Positions 11,589-23,245 of a stretch of 64,000 bases of DNA are shown piece after piece; position 1 is the stretch's first letter; the number at the start of each line of letters is the position of its first letter. The translations under genes were made by a program, and so were the position numbers. The notes below the pieces were generated by a model. It made no database searches. It had not been told where the DNA came from and was given only the letters and a program-made list of their open reading frames with translations. This DNA comes from Thamnidium elegans (Eukaryota; Mucoromycota; Mucoromycetes; Mucorales; Mucoraceae): positions 542,001 to 606,000 of the forward strand of contig JAIXMG010000017.1 in assembly GCA_025201345.1 (NCBI GenBank), read 5' to 3'.

Positions 11589-12950
11589 TTTTTTTTTATT
11601 TAATAGAGAGAAAAAAAGGAATTAAGGGTGGATAAAAAACCACCGAAAAAATTTTAAGTTACAGTTTCAGGTCTTTTTTATATAAAATTTTTTGCCCCTT
11701 CATTTGTGTGACTCACTTCAAAAGATGAGACTGTCTTTTATTAAAGGGTAATTGAAAAAAATAATTACTGTAGTTCTCATTTATATGCTTTGGGTAAGTT
11801 TATTGGTGAAGCCACTGTTATGTAAATTCGAGAATTACGTTTACGCAAGATGTGCAATTCTATCAATTGCTTTAAAATTGGCGTTTTTTGTCCAAGGGAT
11901 CATTTGATATTGTTATATCTTGGCATAAGCTGATTGTCTACAAGATAAAAATGGAAGCTAAGAATCAATATTTTATAATTACGAGTGTTCACATAAACTT
12001 AATTCTTGCTACCGACTAGCAATTGAAAAGTTTCTTTAAAGATAGTGTTTATACTTTTTATTCTTCTAAAAAAGAAGTCAATAATGCCTCAATGCTCTTT
12101 AGCAATATTAGATCGGTAGTCAGTTCTTATCAATATAAATTTATCATTGTACATAAACAAATGATCAAATACAGATGGGCCCATACCTCGTCAACTTTTG
12201 TTTAGCCTTTTTGGTTACATGTTTTACTTGCAGATTTTTTCTTTTCTTTGACCCAAAGTTGATTAACGATAGCTGATTGTTAAAGACCATTTCCTTTTCT
12301 CTCTTCGTGCTACATGAATATATAACAGACTTAATATATTAAATATACCTTATCTAAATCATGACGCTATCCCAAAAAGCAAGCTTTTTCGGTGATAAGC
12401 CTATCTAACAGATAAAAAGGTTAAATTTTCTAAACTTGGAATTTCAATTTATACTTTACGATTATTCCTTTGTTTTTTTGCATTAGTATTAAAAAAACAT
12501 TGCGGCCTATTGTTCTTTGTACCTTAATGGAAGGCTTTTTCGCAACTGTGAAGCAGTAGTTGAGGGCCTCTTTAAAAGTAGAACTCTTTTCCGAGGGTGT
12601 ACATGCAGTTGGATTAGAATTCCTTTAAGATTTTTTACAAGTGTGTTCCCTTTTTTTTTTTTTTAGTCTACTAAGGATATAAATACTCACTTTAATGCGT
12701 AATACTAGGTTAATAAGTTATTTTACGGCACTAATATAGCTAGGTTCATAGATCCATTTAAAAGGATCTTTCTAGCGAATGTGACATTATATCATAACGA
12801 TGAAAGAAGTGTCTCAAGAAGATTAGATGGTCTTTTGAAAGAGATATGTACTCATCTTTTTTTTTTATAGGTAGTGTAACAATGATGTACCCTAAAAAAA
12901 AAAGATCTATTCCTTCCTTGTGGTAGTGACGAGAGAAAGTTGGCGCCAGG

Positions 12951-12997
<47 letters not shown>

Positions 12998-14054
12998 TTA
13001 CTTGCATTTATCCTAAGGGAGTAAGTGCAGGTTCGGTATGAATGCGATCAAAAGTTTATTATGTCGACAAATATAGAGTCAATGAACTAAATTTTTCATT
13101 GGTTTTTATAAAAAAAAAAAAGAAGAAGGCAGAGCGTAGTAATAGATATAGGTTATGGTGAATATGGCTCTTTAATTCATATATAATGGCAAGCTTCTGA
13201 GATTGGTGTATCACTCCTATTAAGAACTAAAATAATTACCCTTTTTTTAGTTACTTAGTCTTGACAGTCTCGATAGTTTATATCAGTTGATCAATACAAA
13301 GTAATTTTATGCTGTGAACTTGTAAGAAAGAGTATGTCTAGTATAGTTTATTGATAAAGCATCTAATGCTATTACTATTAATACAACACATTTCAAATAC
13401 TGCATAAAGATATGCCTTAGTACGAATAATTGGTTAGTGAAAAAAATAAATAAAAGTACGCGAAATCCCAAAATATAAAAAAGAAAGGGTTTCTTTTTAA
13501 ATTAAACGTAGGTTTCAGTTTCATCAGGTGAATAGAGGTAACCATTTTAATAAGTACCGTGCCCTTCATATTTATTACTATAAATGGCTTTGTGTATATA
13601 AATACATACTGGTACTTAGTATCAAGTTTTGATCATTCTACTATTTGTTAAGCAAAAGAGTCAAAAAGCGAGTTTTTTTTATAACTCAGTGAGATGATGC
13701 ATGTAAGAAAAAACTTGTTTCCTTTAACAGTTTTTTTTGTATTACCTTACAGTTACGTTGGATGATTGTTTACTAAAAACCCACGCCAATTGTTGAAAAG
13801 CATGATTTCTATTAAACAGAGTTCTTTTTTTTTTTTGTACTTTTATTGTGAATTATTCACTTTTTTTTTATATTAAAAAAGAAAAAAAAGAAAAACAGCT
13901 TTCTCTCTCTCTTTCTCCCCCTTCACCCCCTCCGTCTTTTTTGTTTTGTTTTTTTTCCCTAAACAGCAGTGTTTTTCTTGCTTGTACTCCTCTTCCTCTT
14001 CTTCTATTTTTTTCTTTCTTTCCTTTTTTTTTTATTGTTTAAAAGAGAAAAAAC
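11589..14054. other. Gene-poor AT-rich intergenic region (2.5 kb)
   Basis: I see no gene on either strand. It has a T43 run at 12952-12994, other shorter T runs, and a pyrimidine-rich stretch at 13895-14035 (CTCTCTCTC, CCCCC, CTTCCTCTTCTTC) just before the next gene, which may be its promoter or leader. Short open frames here are low-complexity. Confidence 0.5.
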
Positions 14055-14084
14055 ATGTCAAAAGGTAAAAAAAAAAAAGAAGGA

Positions 14085-14115
<31 letters not shown>

Positions 14116-16003
14116 AAAAAGTCAATTTCAAACTAGTAGAAAGAAAGAAAAAGAAGATTAAACAAAATAAAATAGGTCATTATGTCTGTCAAAGGGCAGC
14201 TCATGCCATCATTGCGGAAATCGGACCACTTCGCGTATCAAGTGATGCCCTCAGTTTCATAAACTTATTTCTAGATGAATTCATCGCGATTTTAGTAATG
14301 TCGTCCGTTTCACTTGATCTCGTTTTATTAAAGACAGCTGTAATACAACTTTTACCACATACACTTGGAAAAAATGCACTTGTAGAAGCAGAAATTGAGC
14401 TAAAACATCAAGTAGATTCGAAACAGTATGATTTTACTAACTATGAAAAGATGCGAAATCAACAATTTCCTACAGATCAACTTATACCTTGCTTACAATT
14501 GGCCTGTACAAATCATTGTACGTTGGCTACAGATAACAACCATGCTTCTCCCGTTGTTCATGGGATAATTGGGATTGCGCCTGTTGTTGTCATTTATGTA
14601 ACTACTATCGTGGAGCATATAGCGGAGTACGTTCTCAATTCGGTTGCCATGACTGCAGATCAGGCGGATGCGGAGCATATCAGAGTTAAGGAGGTATTAG
14701 TTACCTTATTAGATGATCCACAAGTCAGTAAGTTATTCCGGCGAATGAATTTGAAGGACAAATTAGAGGTAAAAAATAATAATAATAACGGCTTAGAATG
14801 CGACTAAAAGTATTATTAGAAACGAGTCTATTCACACTCTAGTTATTTACCTACACCTTCCGCAAGTCCTATTTCAAGAGATCATCATACCTCTTGTAAG
14901 TAATAAGTATTATTAAATAAGAGTCATTTATATAATTAGTTTATATAGCAACTTATAAGGATACCATTCACCCTGATATCAGTTTCAACGAGTTCCTTGA
15001 AGATGAAGTGACTCGTGCACTACCCTCCTCAAACAGTTCCATGAGATCAAGTGAAAGTATGAGTGACCGTCCACTTTCAATTTTAAGCAATGGCACAGTC
15101 AAATCCAATTCTAGTAAAAGTCGTTTTAACTTCTTTAGTAGCAACAAAGAAAAGCGTAATTCGATTTCTTTTAGTTTTAGTTCCTCAAAGAAATCACCTA
15201 TTACTTCACCTACCAATTCAACCTTTCCTTCTTCCAATGATTTTGATGATTTAATTCGGTCAGGAAATACAAAAAAAGTGACATTAACACCGAATCGATT
15301 AAGGTCAATTGAAGTTAAAGAAGAAGTGACACCTTGGGAAAGGTTTAAATCACCTGCGAGAACAAAAAATAGATCTACTACGCCTCCACCACCTATACCA
15401 CCATTACCTCGTTTAAATAAAGATAATGATACATCAAGTCCTCCACTTACACCTGCCTCTAGTGTTGCTTCTCGTCCTTCTCAAAAATCAAGACATTCAA
15501 TTATTTATGAAGAGAAAACAACTAAATCGAACAATGAAGAATTATTCGTTTTAGCAGACACTAAAAAGGAAGAGAAATTAAAACCTCGTTTTGAAAGACC
15601 CTCAAGTATGGTAGTAAAACGTGCTTCTATGGGGTCAAGACCACCTTCATTTCATGAAAATGCATTTATGGATTTGAATTTATTAGCTACAGCTGGAACT
15701 GTAGAACCTAAATCAATTGAAGATCTTAAAACTCATTATGAAAGAAGAAATGAAAAACCAAAAGAACAAGCTGATTTGATATATGTTATACCCAATCGAA
15801 CTCAAAGTCGATTTAACAACAATTACAATAATAAACCACGTACAGTAGACAAAGCATGTCAAACTGAACCTATTGAATTACATACATTAGCCAATTCTGA
15901 ACAAATAGAAGAAGACGAAGAATGGTTTATTGAAGAAGAAGAATGGGAGGATGACTCTGAAGAAGAAAAATCTGTTGCTGAATGGTTATTAGGAAATATA
16001 TAA
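14055..16003 (+). CDS. Tandem histone-fold protein (H2B-like plus H2A-like), Sos-like arrangement
   Basis: Best model: exons 14055-14064, 14176-14768, 14820-14895, 14949-16003, 577 residues. Residues ~17-75 align by eye with the H2B fold: V-S-S-D-A-L-S-F-I-N-x-F-L-D-E-F, then L-K-T-A-V-x-Q-L-L-P-H-x-L-G-K-N-A-L-V-E-A-E, like H2B helix 2 and helices 3-C. Residues ~140-195 align with H2A: I-Y-V-T-T-I-V-E-H-I-A-E-Y-V-L then V-L-V-T-L-L-D-D-P-Q-V-S-K-L-F. This order matches the pseudodimer at the N-terminus of Sos exchange factors, but no RasGEF follows. The last ~350 residues are Ser/Pro-rich and end in an acidic patch (E-E-D-E-E-W-F). The first intron is 111 bases, open in frame, and would add a Lys-rich stretch if retained. 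Confidence 0.65.
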
Positions 16004-16070
16004 CTACAACGTCTCTTTCTTTTCCTCTCATACGTAAAATAAAAACCTCCCATTTTTTTATTTTTATTTT

Positions 16071-16803
16071 TTATGCAGATAATGAGGATTTTACTTTACT
16101 AAATACTAATTTGGCATCTGTTTCTCCTACTTGATCAGTAATTGTTTTTTCCAAAGCCAACCAAAACTCAGGGCTAGATAGCTTCTTTTCTGTTTCTGCA
16201 GAGACGCCAAATCGACCCAAAACAGGTGTAGCAGGAGCAGCTGTCACCATAAGATGGATTACAGTACCCTCATTAACTGAAAGTTCAGCTAAACTCTTTT
16301 GATCAGTTAAAACTTTACCCTTGATCAATAAGCGTTGACGGTTTACTGGAAGTGAACTTTGTTGTTGATAAATACGTTGCTTTAATTGATGAATGGTATC
16401 TGAACTGTTTAATCCAGCAATAGTAAAAGTAGAAGAAGGTTTAAGTACTTTAATTGTGACTTGAAGTTTAGGTTCTTTTGAGTCGATAGTATTTGTTGCT
16501 GCTACAGGGACTATATTAAAAAAAAAAGGGAGTTTTTTCTTGTTAGTGTATTATTCGATAGTATAGTAAGTAACAAGTACCTTGTTCAACTACAGCACAT
16601 TTAGGAACTCTCTATAAATTATATATACTTTTTAATAAAATAAAAAGTTTTTTTAATAAGTTTCTCATCTTGTAAATCATTACCTTGATTCTTGTAGGAG
16701 GTAAAGTACGCGACAGGTAGTCTTCACCATAACGAACAGACTTGGGAGAAATTTCACTTAAGAACGAGTTAATAAAGTCTAATTCAGTTTGAGCAGATTG
16801 CAT
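16071..16803 (-). CDS. GET5: Get5/Mdy2-like ubiquitin-like protein
   Basis: Three exons, 16803-16684, 16611-16581 and 16510-16071, give 196 residues. The N-terminal 40 residues (Q-T-E-L-D-F-I-N-S-F-L-S-E-I) resemble the Get4-binding segment. Residues about 65-135 are a ubiquitin-like fold: L-Q-V-T-I-K-V-L-K-P, T-I-H-Q-L-K-Q-R-I, R-Q-R-L-L-I-K-G-K-V-L-T-D-Q-K-S-L. The C-terminal 45 residues (F-W-L-A-L-E-K-T-I-T-D-Q-V-G) fit the Get5 homodimerisation domain. The family hands tail-anchored proteins from Sgt2 to Get3 for ER insertion. The stop converges on the tandem histone-fold gene with a 67-base gap. Another ubiquitin-like adaptor is possible, but the three-part layout favours Get5. Confidence 0.75.
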
Positions 16804-17368
16804 AGTTTCTATATTTCCTTTTTTTCAGAGAAAAAAAAATTAAAAGAGAAGGGGTTTTTTTTTTATTATGAGGGAGAAAAAGAGTGGATATATGAAAACC
16901 TCATTTGATTCGTTAATTCTTTTTTTTTAAAACTCACTGTGTATACTTTGTCTCGATACTACGTTAGGAATCTCCTATACCAGTGGCGCTAAAGAGGTTC
17001 TTTCATATTCTCCTGCAGTGTAAAAAACTATTGAAACTAAATCAGTATATCGTTTTCATAAGCTCCTTATCCTCTTTTCTAAAAAAGCATTCTAAACTAT
17101 ATAAACGTTAATAAAAGGGGCGAGAAGGAAAAAAAAAGGGTATTAACGTATATAGCATTTATCTAATCTTTTTGTTTATAAATTAAAAAGTATAATACAT
17201 ATATCCTTTGTAGATCATTTATATCGTAGTATGTACAATTATTTCTTCCCAAAGGACTTGTACAAAAACAAAAATAAGGGGCAGAAGAAACTGAATATTT
17301 AAGCAATTATCGATTCACCCCTATTTATTTACTATTCTTGTTTTCCTTTTTATTTCCTTGAGATAGAA
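16804..17368. other. Divergent intergenic region
   Basis: A 565-base AT-rich spacer between divergent genes. It should hold both promoters; no distinct motif stands out beyond short A/T runs. Confidence 0.4.
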
Positions 17369-18799
17369 ATGAATATTACCGACGAAGCATCAACAATGGT
17401 TCGACATTTAGAATTCGATCTAGTAAATCCAGATGGTCTTGAAGTAGCTTCCGAGCTTACCTCTCTTGCGTGTATTACAGTTTTAGCACTTACCCTTGGT
17501 ATAAAAACCTATGGTGAACGATTTAGGTCCCTAAATTATGGTCGAGTCTTGGTTATCCTGTTGTACACAAGTTCTTGGGCATTTGCAACTACCTCCGTCA
17601 TTGTAGTTTCTACAAACAATAGTACTGTTGATATATATATATATATATATAGCTCTCTAGTTATACTTATAAGCTTTTCTTTAGATAATATGATATCTTG
17701 TACGTTGGGAATGCTCGCTTGTGATTTCTTTTATGCCGGTAGTAAAATTGTTATTTATGCTTGGTAAAAAAGAAAAAAAAAAAAAGAGAAGAAATATAAA
17801 GAGTATCTAAATTACAAAGACTTTTTTTTTTTAGGTTAATTGAACGAGTACATTTAGTTACAGCTGTAAAAACAGTTAGAATGAAGACAAAAATGTACAA
17901 GTTTCATCTTTTATTACTATGCCCCTACATCATCATTTTTGTTCTTATGGTAAAAACCAAAGAAAAAAAAAAGCTTATATAATGGCCTCCTCTCTAACGA
18001 TACCTTAGTTGAGTTTCAGAAACATTTATTTAGAACCCAATGGTTCATGTACAATTGGGTTGCAACAAATTGCTAGTATCCCATTATTGGTAACACTCCC
18101 CCCAAATTTATTATTATTTTTTGCATGATACTAAAAACGGCTTTCTTTTAGGTATACGATTTTGTAATTATCTAATGAACCATAATTGATACATACATGT
18201 AAAACTTATTTTTCTTTTCTTTTTTTTTTTGCACGGTTAGATTTTCAATTTTTATCTAACATGGCTCTTTATGAGGCCTTTAACAAGTATTGGTAGAGAT
18301 CCTAGAACAGACTGGAAAACATCTAGGCTTTATAAATTGGCCAAGCGTACTTTGGTTGCATCTGTTGTATGTTTATCCATTTCTTTTTGCAATGTGCTGT
18401 ATGTTGTCATCAGTAACGGGCATCAGCGTGGGCTAGTATGTTTGACCATGTGTACTGTTGACGTTACGGTAAGTTTATTCTTCTCATTTGCGTATATATA
18501 TTTATAAATTAAGTTTTTATTATTTTTAGGTAAACGTAGTAACAGTTCACTGGGTAACTAAATACGTACACACAAATATTTTGACGGTAGCTAAAAGTTT
18601 CTATTATTAGGTTACGACCGCAAAAAGTTCAGGAAACACAAGAACGAAAACAAACCATGATGATCAGATTACAGCTGAAATGACATTTGATGATGATAGG
18701 TATGGCATGCAATTTGACTGTCCCGTGATGGAAACCTATAGTATTTCTTCTACAGCTGATGTATCGCATAGTAGCAAGAAACCAATCAATATATTTTAA
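17369..18799 (+). CDS. Multi-pass (seven-helix-type) membrane protein
   Basis: Eight exons fit 326 residues: 17369-17621, 17685-17763, 17835-17949, 18009-18089, 18152-18163, 18241-18468, 18530-18553, 18611-18799. Hydrophobic segments can be seen at L-A-C-I-T-V-L-A-L-T-L, V-L-V-I-L-L-Y-T, the M-I-S-C-T-L-G-M-L-A-C stretch, L-L-L-L-C-P-Y-I-I-I-F-V-L, I-A-S-I-P-L-L-V, F-N-F-Y-L-T-W-L-F and the segment ending V-T-V-H-W, then a polar acidic C-tail. About seven helices with the N-terminus outside suggests a receptor-like protein, but I recognise no named family. Exon 5 is only 12 bases. The donor after exon 7 could instead be at 18566, adding four residues. Confidence 0.62.
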
Positions 18800-19321
18800 T
18801 GCCTTTTATATACATATATAAATCTTAATTCAATCTAATATATATATATATATATATATATATTTATTGACAAGAAATAAATTTTAAGTATAATTGAGAA
18901 TATGCATTATGTAACCTCATACTAGTGTCAAAAAGAATGATAAATCATCTCATATTTTCTTCGAAAAAAAAGTGATATATACGACATTGTACATTTTGTA
19001 AATAAAAATTATAATGACAGTGTCAACTAGCTCTCTATTTCTTTTGCATTATATCCTTATATCTGAACCATTATATTTATATATAAATGCATTTTCGTAC
19101 TGGAATATTCCATTGTACTCTTCGCAAAAAAAAAAAGAAAAAGAAAAAAAAAAGTTCTATTGGAACCAAGAGGATTTTCATATATGCAAGTTTAAACGTA
19201 GTAATAAATCATAAAAAAAATAATATTTTAAAGTATTGGGGTAAAGAAAAAAAGGCAAATTACAGAAAGAATATATATAAACATATTTAAAATAATAATA
19301 ATAATAAAAACCCGGCATTTT
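18800..19321. other. Convergent intergenic region
   Basis: A 522-base AT-rich spacer between two 3' ends. It includes an (AT)n tract at about 18838-18862, an A-rich tract near 19127-19154 and a short ATA/AAT repeat near 19290-19305. The open frames here are compositional artefacts. Confidence 0.45.
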
Positions 19322-20011
19322 TCATAAGGGTGGTAATTTACCATTAGCCTGTTGAAAATGACCAACTAATCTTTCATATCTAGCTAATACTTCGGCCTCA
19401 TTATTCCGTGTCTGATTCAATTCGTCTCGTAGTGACATAACTTGTGTGGCAAGCTGCATAATACGTTCCTGCATTGCATGTGTCAGTGCTTGTTTTTTTG
19501 CTCTGTATTTAGCGGATGCCAATTTATTGCGAGCTCTTCTTGTAGCTAATGCATCTCCCTTTCGTGTTGTCTTGGTTTTTTCCGTGTATAAGTACCCTTG
19601 ACTATCATTGTAATCCATGCGTCCAAATTCATTCATATCAAATGCATGAAGTAATGGTTCCTTAGCATACATATTCTTTCTATCAGCCATGGTATATACA
19701 GAACTTAACCAGCTGTTGGGTGCGTACGAGTTCTTGCAGCTAGGTGGTGGTGAACAGCTGTAATTTGAATCACTTTCGATATCGGAAGTAGACAAGTTTA
19801 CGGTGGTCCCCTCTGAATCATTTCGCTTGTGTTGTGATTTATTCCATTGTCCCGTATGTGTAAACCATGGCGTTTGCGTCAAAGAAGGCAACTGGTAATC
19901 ATGTGTAGAATCAATGGATGATTGACGTGACTTAAAAGTCTCTGAGTTAGAACATGGAGAAGTAATAGCTCCAATAGACATGACACTTGAATTAGATTGT
20001 ATGAATGCCAT
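19322..20011 (-). CDS. bZIP transcription factor
   Basis: A single-exon 229-residue protein starting M-A-F-I-Q-S-N-S-S. The bZIP region spans about residues 156-215. The basic part reads R-R-A-R-N-K-L-A-S-A-K-Y-R-A-K-K-Q, containing the invariant N-x7-R (N-K-L-A-S-A-K-Y-R). A leucine zipper follows with heptad hydrophobics at M-Q-L-A-T-Q-V-M-S-L-R-D-E-L. The N-terminal part is Ser/Thr-rich and likely regulatory. The subfamily (for example Cys-3/Gcn4-like) cannot be set by eye. The frame stays open upstream of 20011, but that part is only Phe/Lys low-complexity, so the 20011 ATG was chosen. Confidence 0.88.
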   Translation of the reverse strand: MAFIQSNSSVMSIGAITSPCSNSETFKSRQSSIDSTHDYQLPSLTQTPWFTHTGQWNKSQHKRNDSEGTTVNLSTSDIESDSNYSCSPPPSCKNSYAPNSWLSSVYTMADRKNMYAKEPLLHAFDMNEFGRMDYNDSQGYLYTEKTKTTRKGDALATRRARNKLASAKYRAKKQALTHAMQERIMQLATQVMSLRDELNQTRNNEAEVLARYERLVGHFQQANGKLPPL

Positions 20012-21090
20012 TATTTTTTTTTCTAAGAAGAATAAGTTTTTTTTTTTAAAAAAATAAGAAGGAAGGAGTGAATAAAAAAAAAAAAAGTTTTGAGAAAAAA
20101 ACACCTGCTATTTAAACATTTTTTTTCTCTGTAAATAACATGTATTTCGTTCACGTACATGTTTAAAAAAGAAAATTTGCTTCTTGATCCTGTAAGGAAA
20201 TGCACTAATTTAGCAATATCCCTCCCCCCCCCCCTCATGATGCCAGGCGCCTATAAATCTTAATGCGGGGAGTATTTACCGCGATGACAATAGGAGATAA
20301 TTATATATTTTTTTTACCGAACGTATTTCCGATTCTATCTGTCCCTTTCATCCCCTCCCCCCCCCCAAGCACACACACACACACATATATATATATACAA
20401 AGCATATCATCATTATTATAACCATTTTACCGGCGGTTAAATCCGGATAATATATGATTGTTTTTTTTTTCAAGTCGTAGTAGATGCAATAAATCGTATC
20501 GCGAGTTATAATTGCAATGGCTGGCTCCCCAGGTTCGTAATTTCTCTAAAAGCTTCTATGAAAATAATAGGAATATTCCGCATAGTAAGTACTGTATATA
20601 GAATGTCCGGATCCCTTTTTTTTTTAATAAAAAAAAATAGAAAATTATTGATTGTAATAAATTCGTGAACTGGGTTATAGCAAGAAGGAAGATATGATTT
20701 CTTTATGTTGATGAAAGAATCGATTGTTACCACGCATCAGTATATTCCTTAAAAAGAATCGAGAGGCGCATAGTAGCAGGGCCACACTTGATCCTAACTA
20801 TAGCGATTAGGACTGACATTGTAGAAAGAGTTCAGAATAAAGAGAACGATTGATTTAATGATTATATTATAAAAAAAAAGTTGAAAAAATGAGGTTCAAT
20901 ATATGTCAAGTTTAAAATAATAACCTGGCACAGAAACAGTCATGTAGTTTTTAATAAAGAGTCTATTTTTTAAAAATAATAATAGAAAATCTGTACGTAT
21001 ATAAACAGCGAGTTGGTACAGTCAAATACATACAAAGGAAACACCACAATCTTTGTACATGAAAAAGTTTGTTCTGGGCTATTTTTCCCG

Positions 21091-21121
<31 letters not shown>

Positions 21122-21612
21122 CATTACGTTTCTTGATGAATAATTATGGTGCGTTTTGAATTACAATAAGTATGCCAATGACATCACAGCCATACTAAAG
21201 GGTGGGCACTCGTCGCGACCTCTAGTGTATCTTGTTCGAAAACTTTTTAAAAAAATACTATATAAAAATAATAATAGCCGTCAAATTAGGAACTTCATGC
21301 ATAAATTATCAATTCATGACCCGTCTTTTCTTTTTAATAGTGATGATCGATAATATTTATAAAGTCATTCTTTCGCTTTGGATTACCCTCCTTAAATAAA
21401 AAATTAATCGAACAAATCAAATAAATGGAATTAAGCTTTCAAGAAGAATTTATATGAAGATTAACTTCTTAATGCTATAAAGCATCCAAGGTGCACTGTA
21501 AGTCCCTATTTCCGCATATAATGTACATGATTCTTTATATCTGCAGCATAACGGCTAACGAGATAAGTTATGATGACAGCCACGCGCTTTTTTTTTCTTT
21601 TTTTCTTTTTTT

Positions 21613-21656
<44 letters not shown>

Positions 21657-21988
21657 CGTTTATATAAGAAAGGCTTGATGTACTTTACCTTTTAAATAAA
21701 ATAATACTACACGTGAATTCTTATTTACAGACAGAAACAAAACAAAACAAAACAAAAAACTCTAGTTCATTTAAAGTTTGATAGTTATGCAATTTAATGC
21801 TTACAAATACATGTATATATATATTTGTAAACTATTTAGAGACAATGGCGTGCTTTCTTTTATATGATGACATTGTACCATGTACACCTTCTCCTATGAT
21901 ATTCGTAAACTACTTTTTGTATGAGTGAGTGTTTATACGCTGTATGATGAAAATACACCGTTTCTTTTTCTTTTTTTTATTTTAAATT
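20012..21988. other. Gene-poor AT-rich intergenic region (2.0 kb)
   Basis: No accepted gene. It carries a C-rich run at 20221-20235, another near 20355-20367 followed by (CA)n and (TA)n tracts, a T30 run at 21092-21121, and a T-rich tract at about 21589-21641 that turns directly into an A run, plus (CAAAA)n near 21733-21757. A short frame at 21156-21353 was examined and rejected. Confidence 0.5.
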
Positions 21989-23065
21989 TTAAATATCCAC
22001 CCACTGATAACCTAAACATTCATCTGCTCCTGGAAGCTCCTGAATCATCTTTTTTATAGTTGCAAATGATAACCCATAATATTCAGGTCCAGAGACCGTG
22101 TTTTTAAATTCCTTCTTTCGCAACTCGTTTGATCGCTTGAGGACTTCTGACCATGCTGCTGTCGGCGTGTTTTTCTGTATAATGATGTCAGGTGCATCTT
22201 CAGCCTGTATACAAAACTATAGGTTGTTTAGTTTATTAATTGATCCCATACCTTTTAACAAACTTACAATAGGCTTATCAAACGGATCTTTATCAATTGA
22301 GCAAGTATAGTTCGTAAAAGTGTCTTCATTTACCATACTCTTATAAGTCCTAAAAAAATACATCTGTTTTTTTAGAATTAGGATTGTAAAACTACTGTAA
22401 AAAAAATATAATAATAAGCGTTCTAACCTTTGTATTGAATACCCCACTGGAAATATATAGTTTTGATTATAAAAATTTTCATTGGGTATGATGGTGCCAA
22501 GTGACAACAATAAAGTTCGGCCGATCTGAACAGGAAAGATATAATTACCCGATTCATCCTTTGGCACTTGTATTGGTTTAGTACCTCGCTGTCTCTTTGG
22601 TTGTACTTTTCTACGTTTTGTTACGGGTTCAATTATAACATCCTTTTTCTCTTGACTACAATCGTCGTCCGATAAATCCGAAGATACGTCAATATCATCA
22701 TCCACGTCATCGTCATCGTTATACGCTTCATCGTTTGTATTCACTTTTACAATAACATCTAACAAGACACTATATATTATATCAGTCGCTGTCATATTTA
22801 AAAATGTTACGTTTTTTTTACCTGCGTTGTTTTCTTAAACGCGATATTTGGACAAGTGCTTTTTCTAACTGTGAGGTCAAAGCAGTGTTTTTCTAAGCGT
22901 AAAATATGAGTTACTAAAATGTAAGTCATCTCAATAACTAGCAATTACCTCTAATAGATGTTGTAAGGTTGATTCTAGCCCATTTCCCGCTTTACTACTA
23001 TTATTATTTGGAAGTGAACCAGAGATTAATGATAACATGGGACTTTCAGTTCGATTTTCCATCAT
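21989..23065 (-). CDS. FYRN/FYRC-domain protein, TBRG1-like
   Basis: Five exons, 23065-22949, 22892-22822, 22769-22428, 22349-22268 and 22204-21989, give 275 residues. An N-terminal coiled coil (L-E-K-A-L-V-Q-I-S-R-L-R-K-Q-R) is followed by an acidic run (D-D-D-D-V-D-D-D-I-D) and a basic stretch (K-R-R-K-V-Q-P-K-R) that may be a nuclear signal. The FYRN part contains F-P-V-Q-I-G-R-T-L-L-L-S-L-G and Y-I-F-P-V-G-Y; the FYRC part runs through A-W-S-E-V-L-K-R, G-P-E-Y-Y-G-L-S and ends G-Y-Q-W-V-D-I. This pairing occurs in TBRG1 and in MLL/trithorax-type chromatin proteins; no SET domain is present. A nuclear chromatin role is inference from the domains. Confidence 0.82.
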
Positions 23066-23245
23066 GTTCTCTGTAATGCGAAAAAGAAATAATTCAATTT
23101 TTTTTTAAAAAAAAAGTATAGTATGAAAGGGTTTTTTTTTTTTTTCAAACAGTTTTTTTTATGCGTTCTTTGAACCGTCACAAAGTAAAATTTTTGCTTA
23201 TTATTGGGGCGAGGAAAAAGAAAAAAAAAGGATACTATTACTATT

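Noticed and set aside
12023..12205. 60-codon frame in the second gene-poor region
   Set aside because: Short, no family resemblance, composition expected by chance in AT-rich DNA.
20506..20733. 75-codon minus-strand frame near a C-rich run
   Set aside because: No start context or family content; likely chance.
21156..21353. Open frame with Y-A-N-D-I, at first sight like the RT motif Y-A-D-D
   Set aside because: The Asp pair is not there, the following residues do not fit reverse transcriptase, and no other RT motif is nearby.
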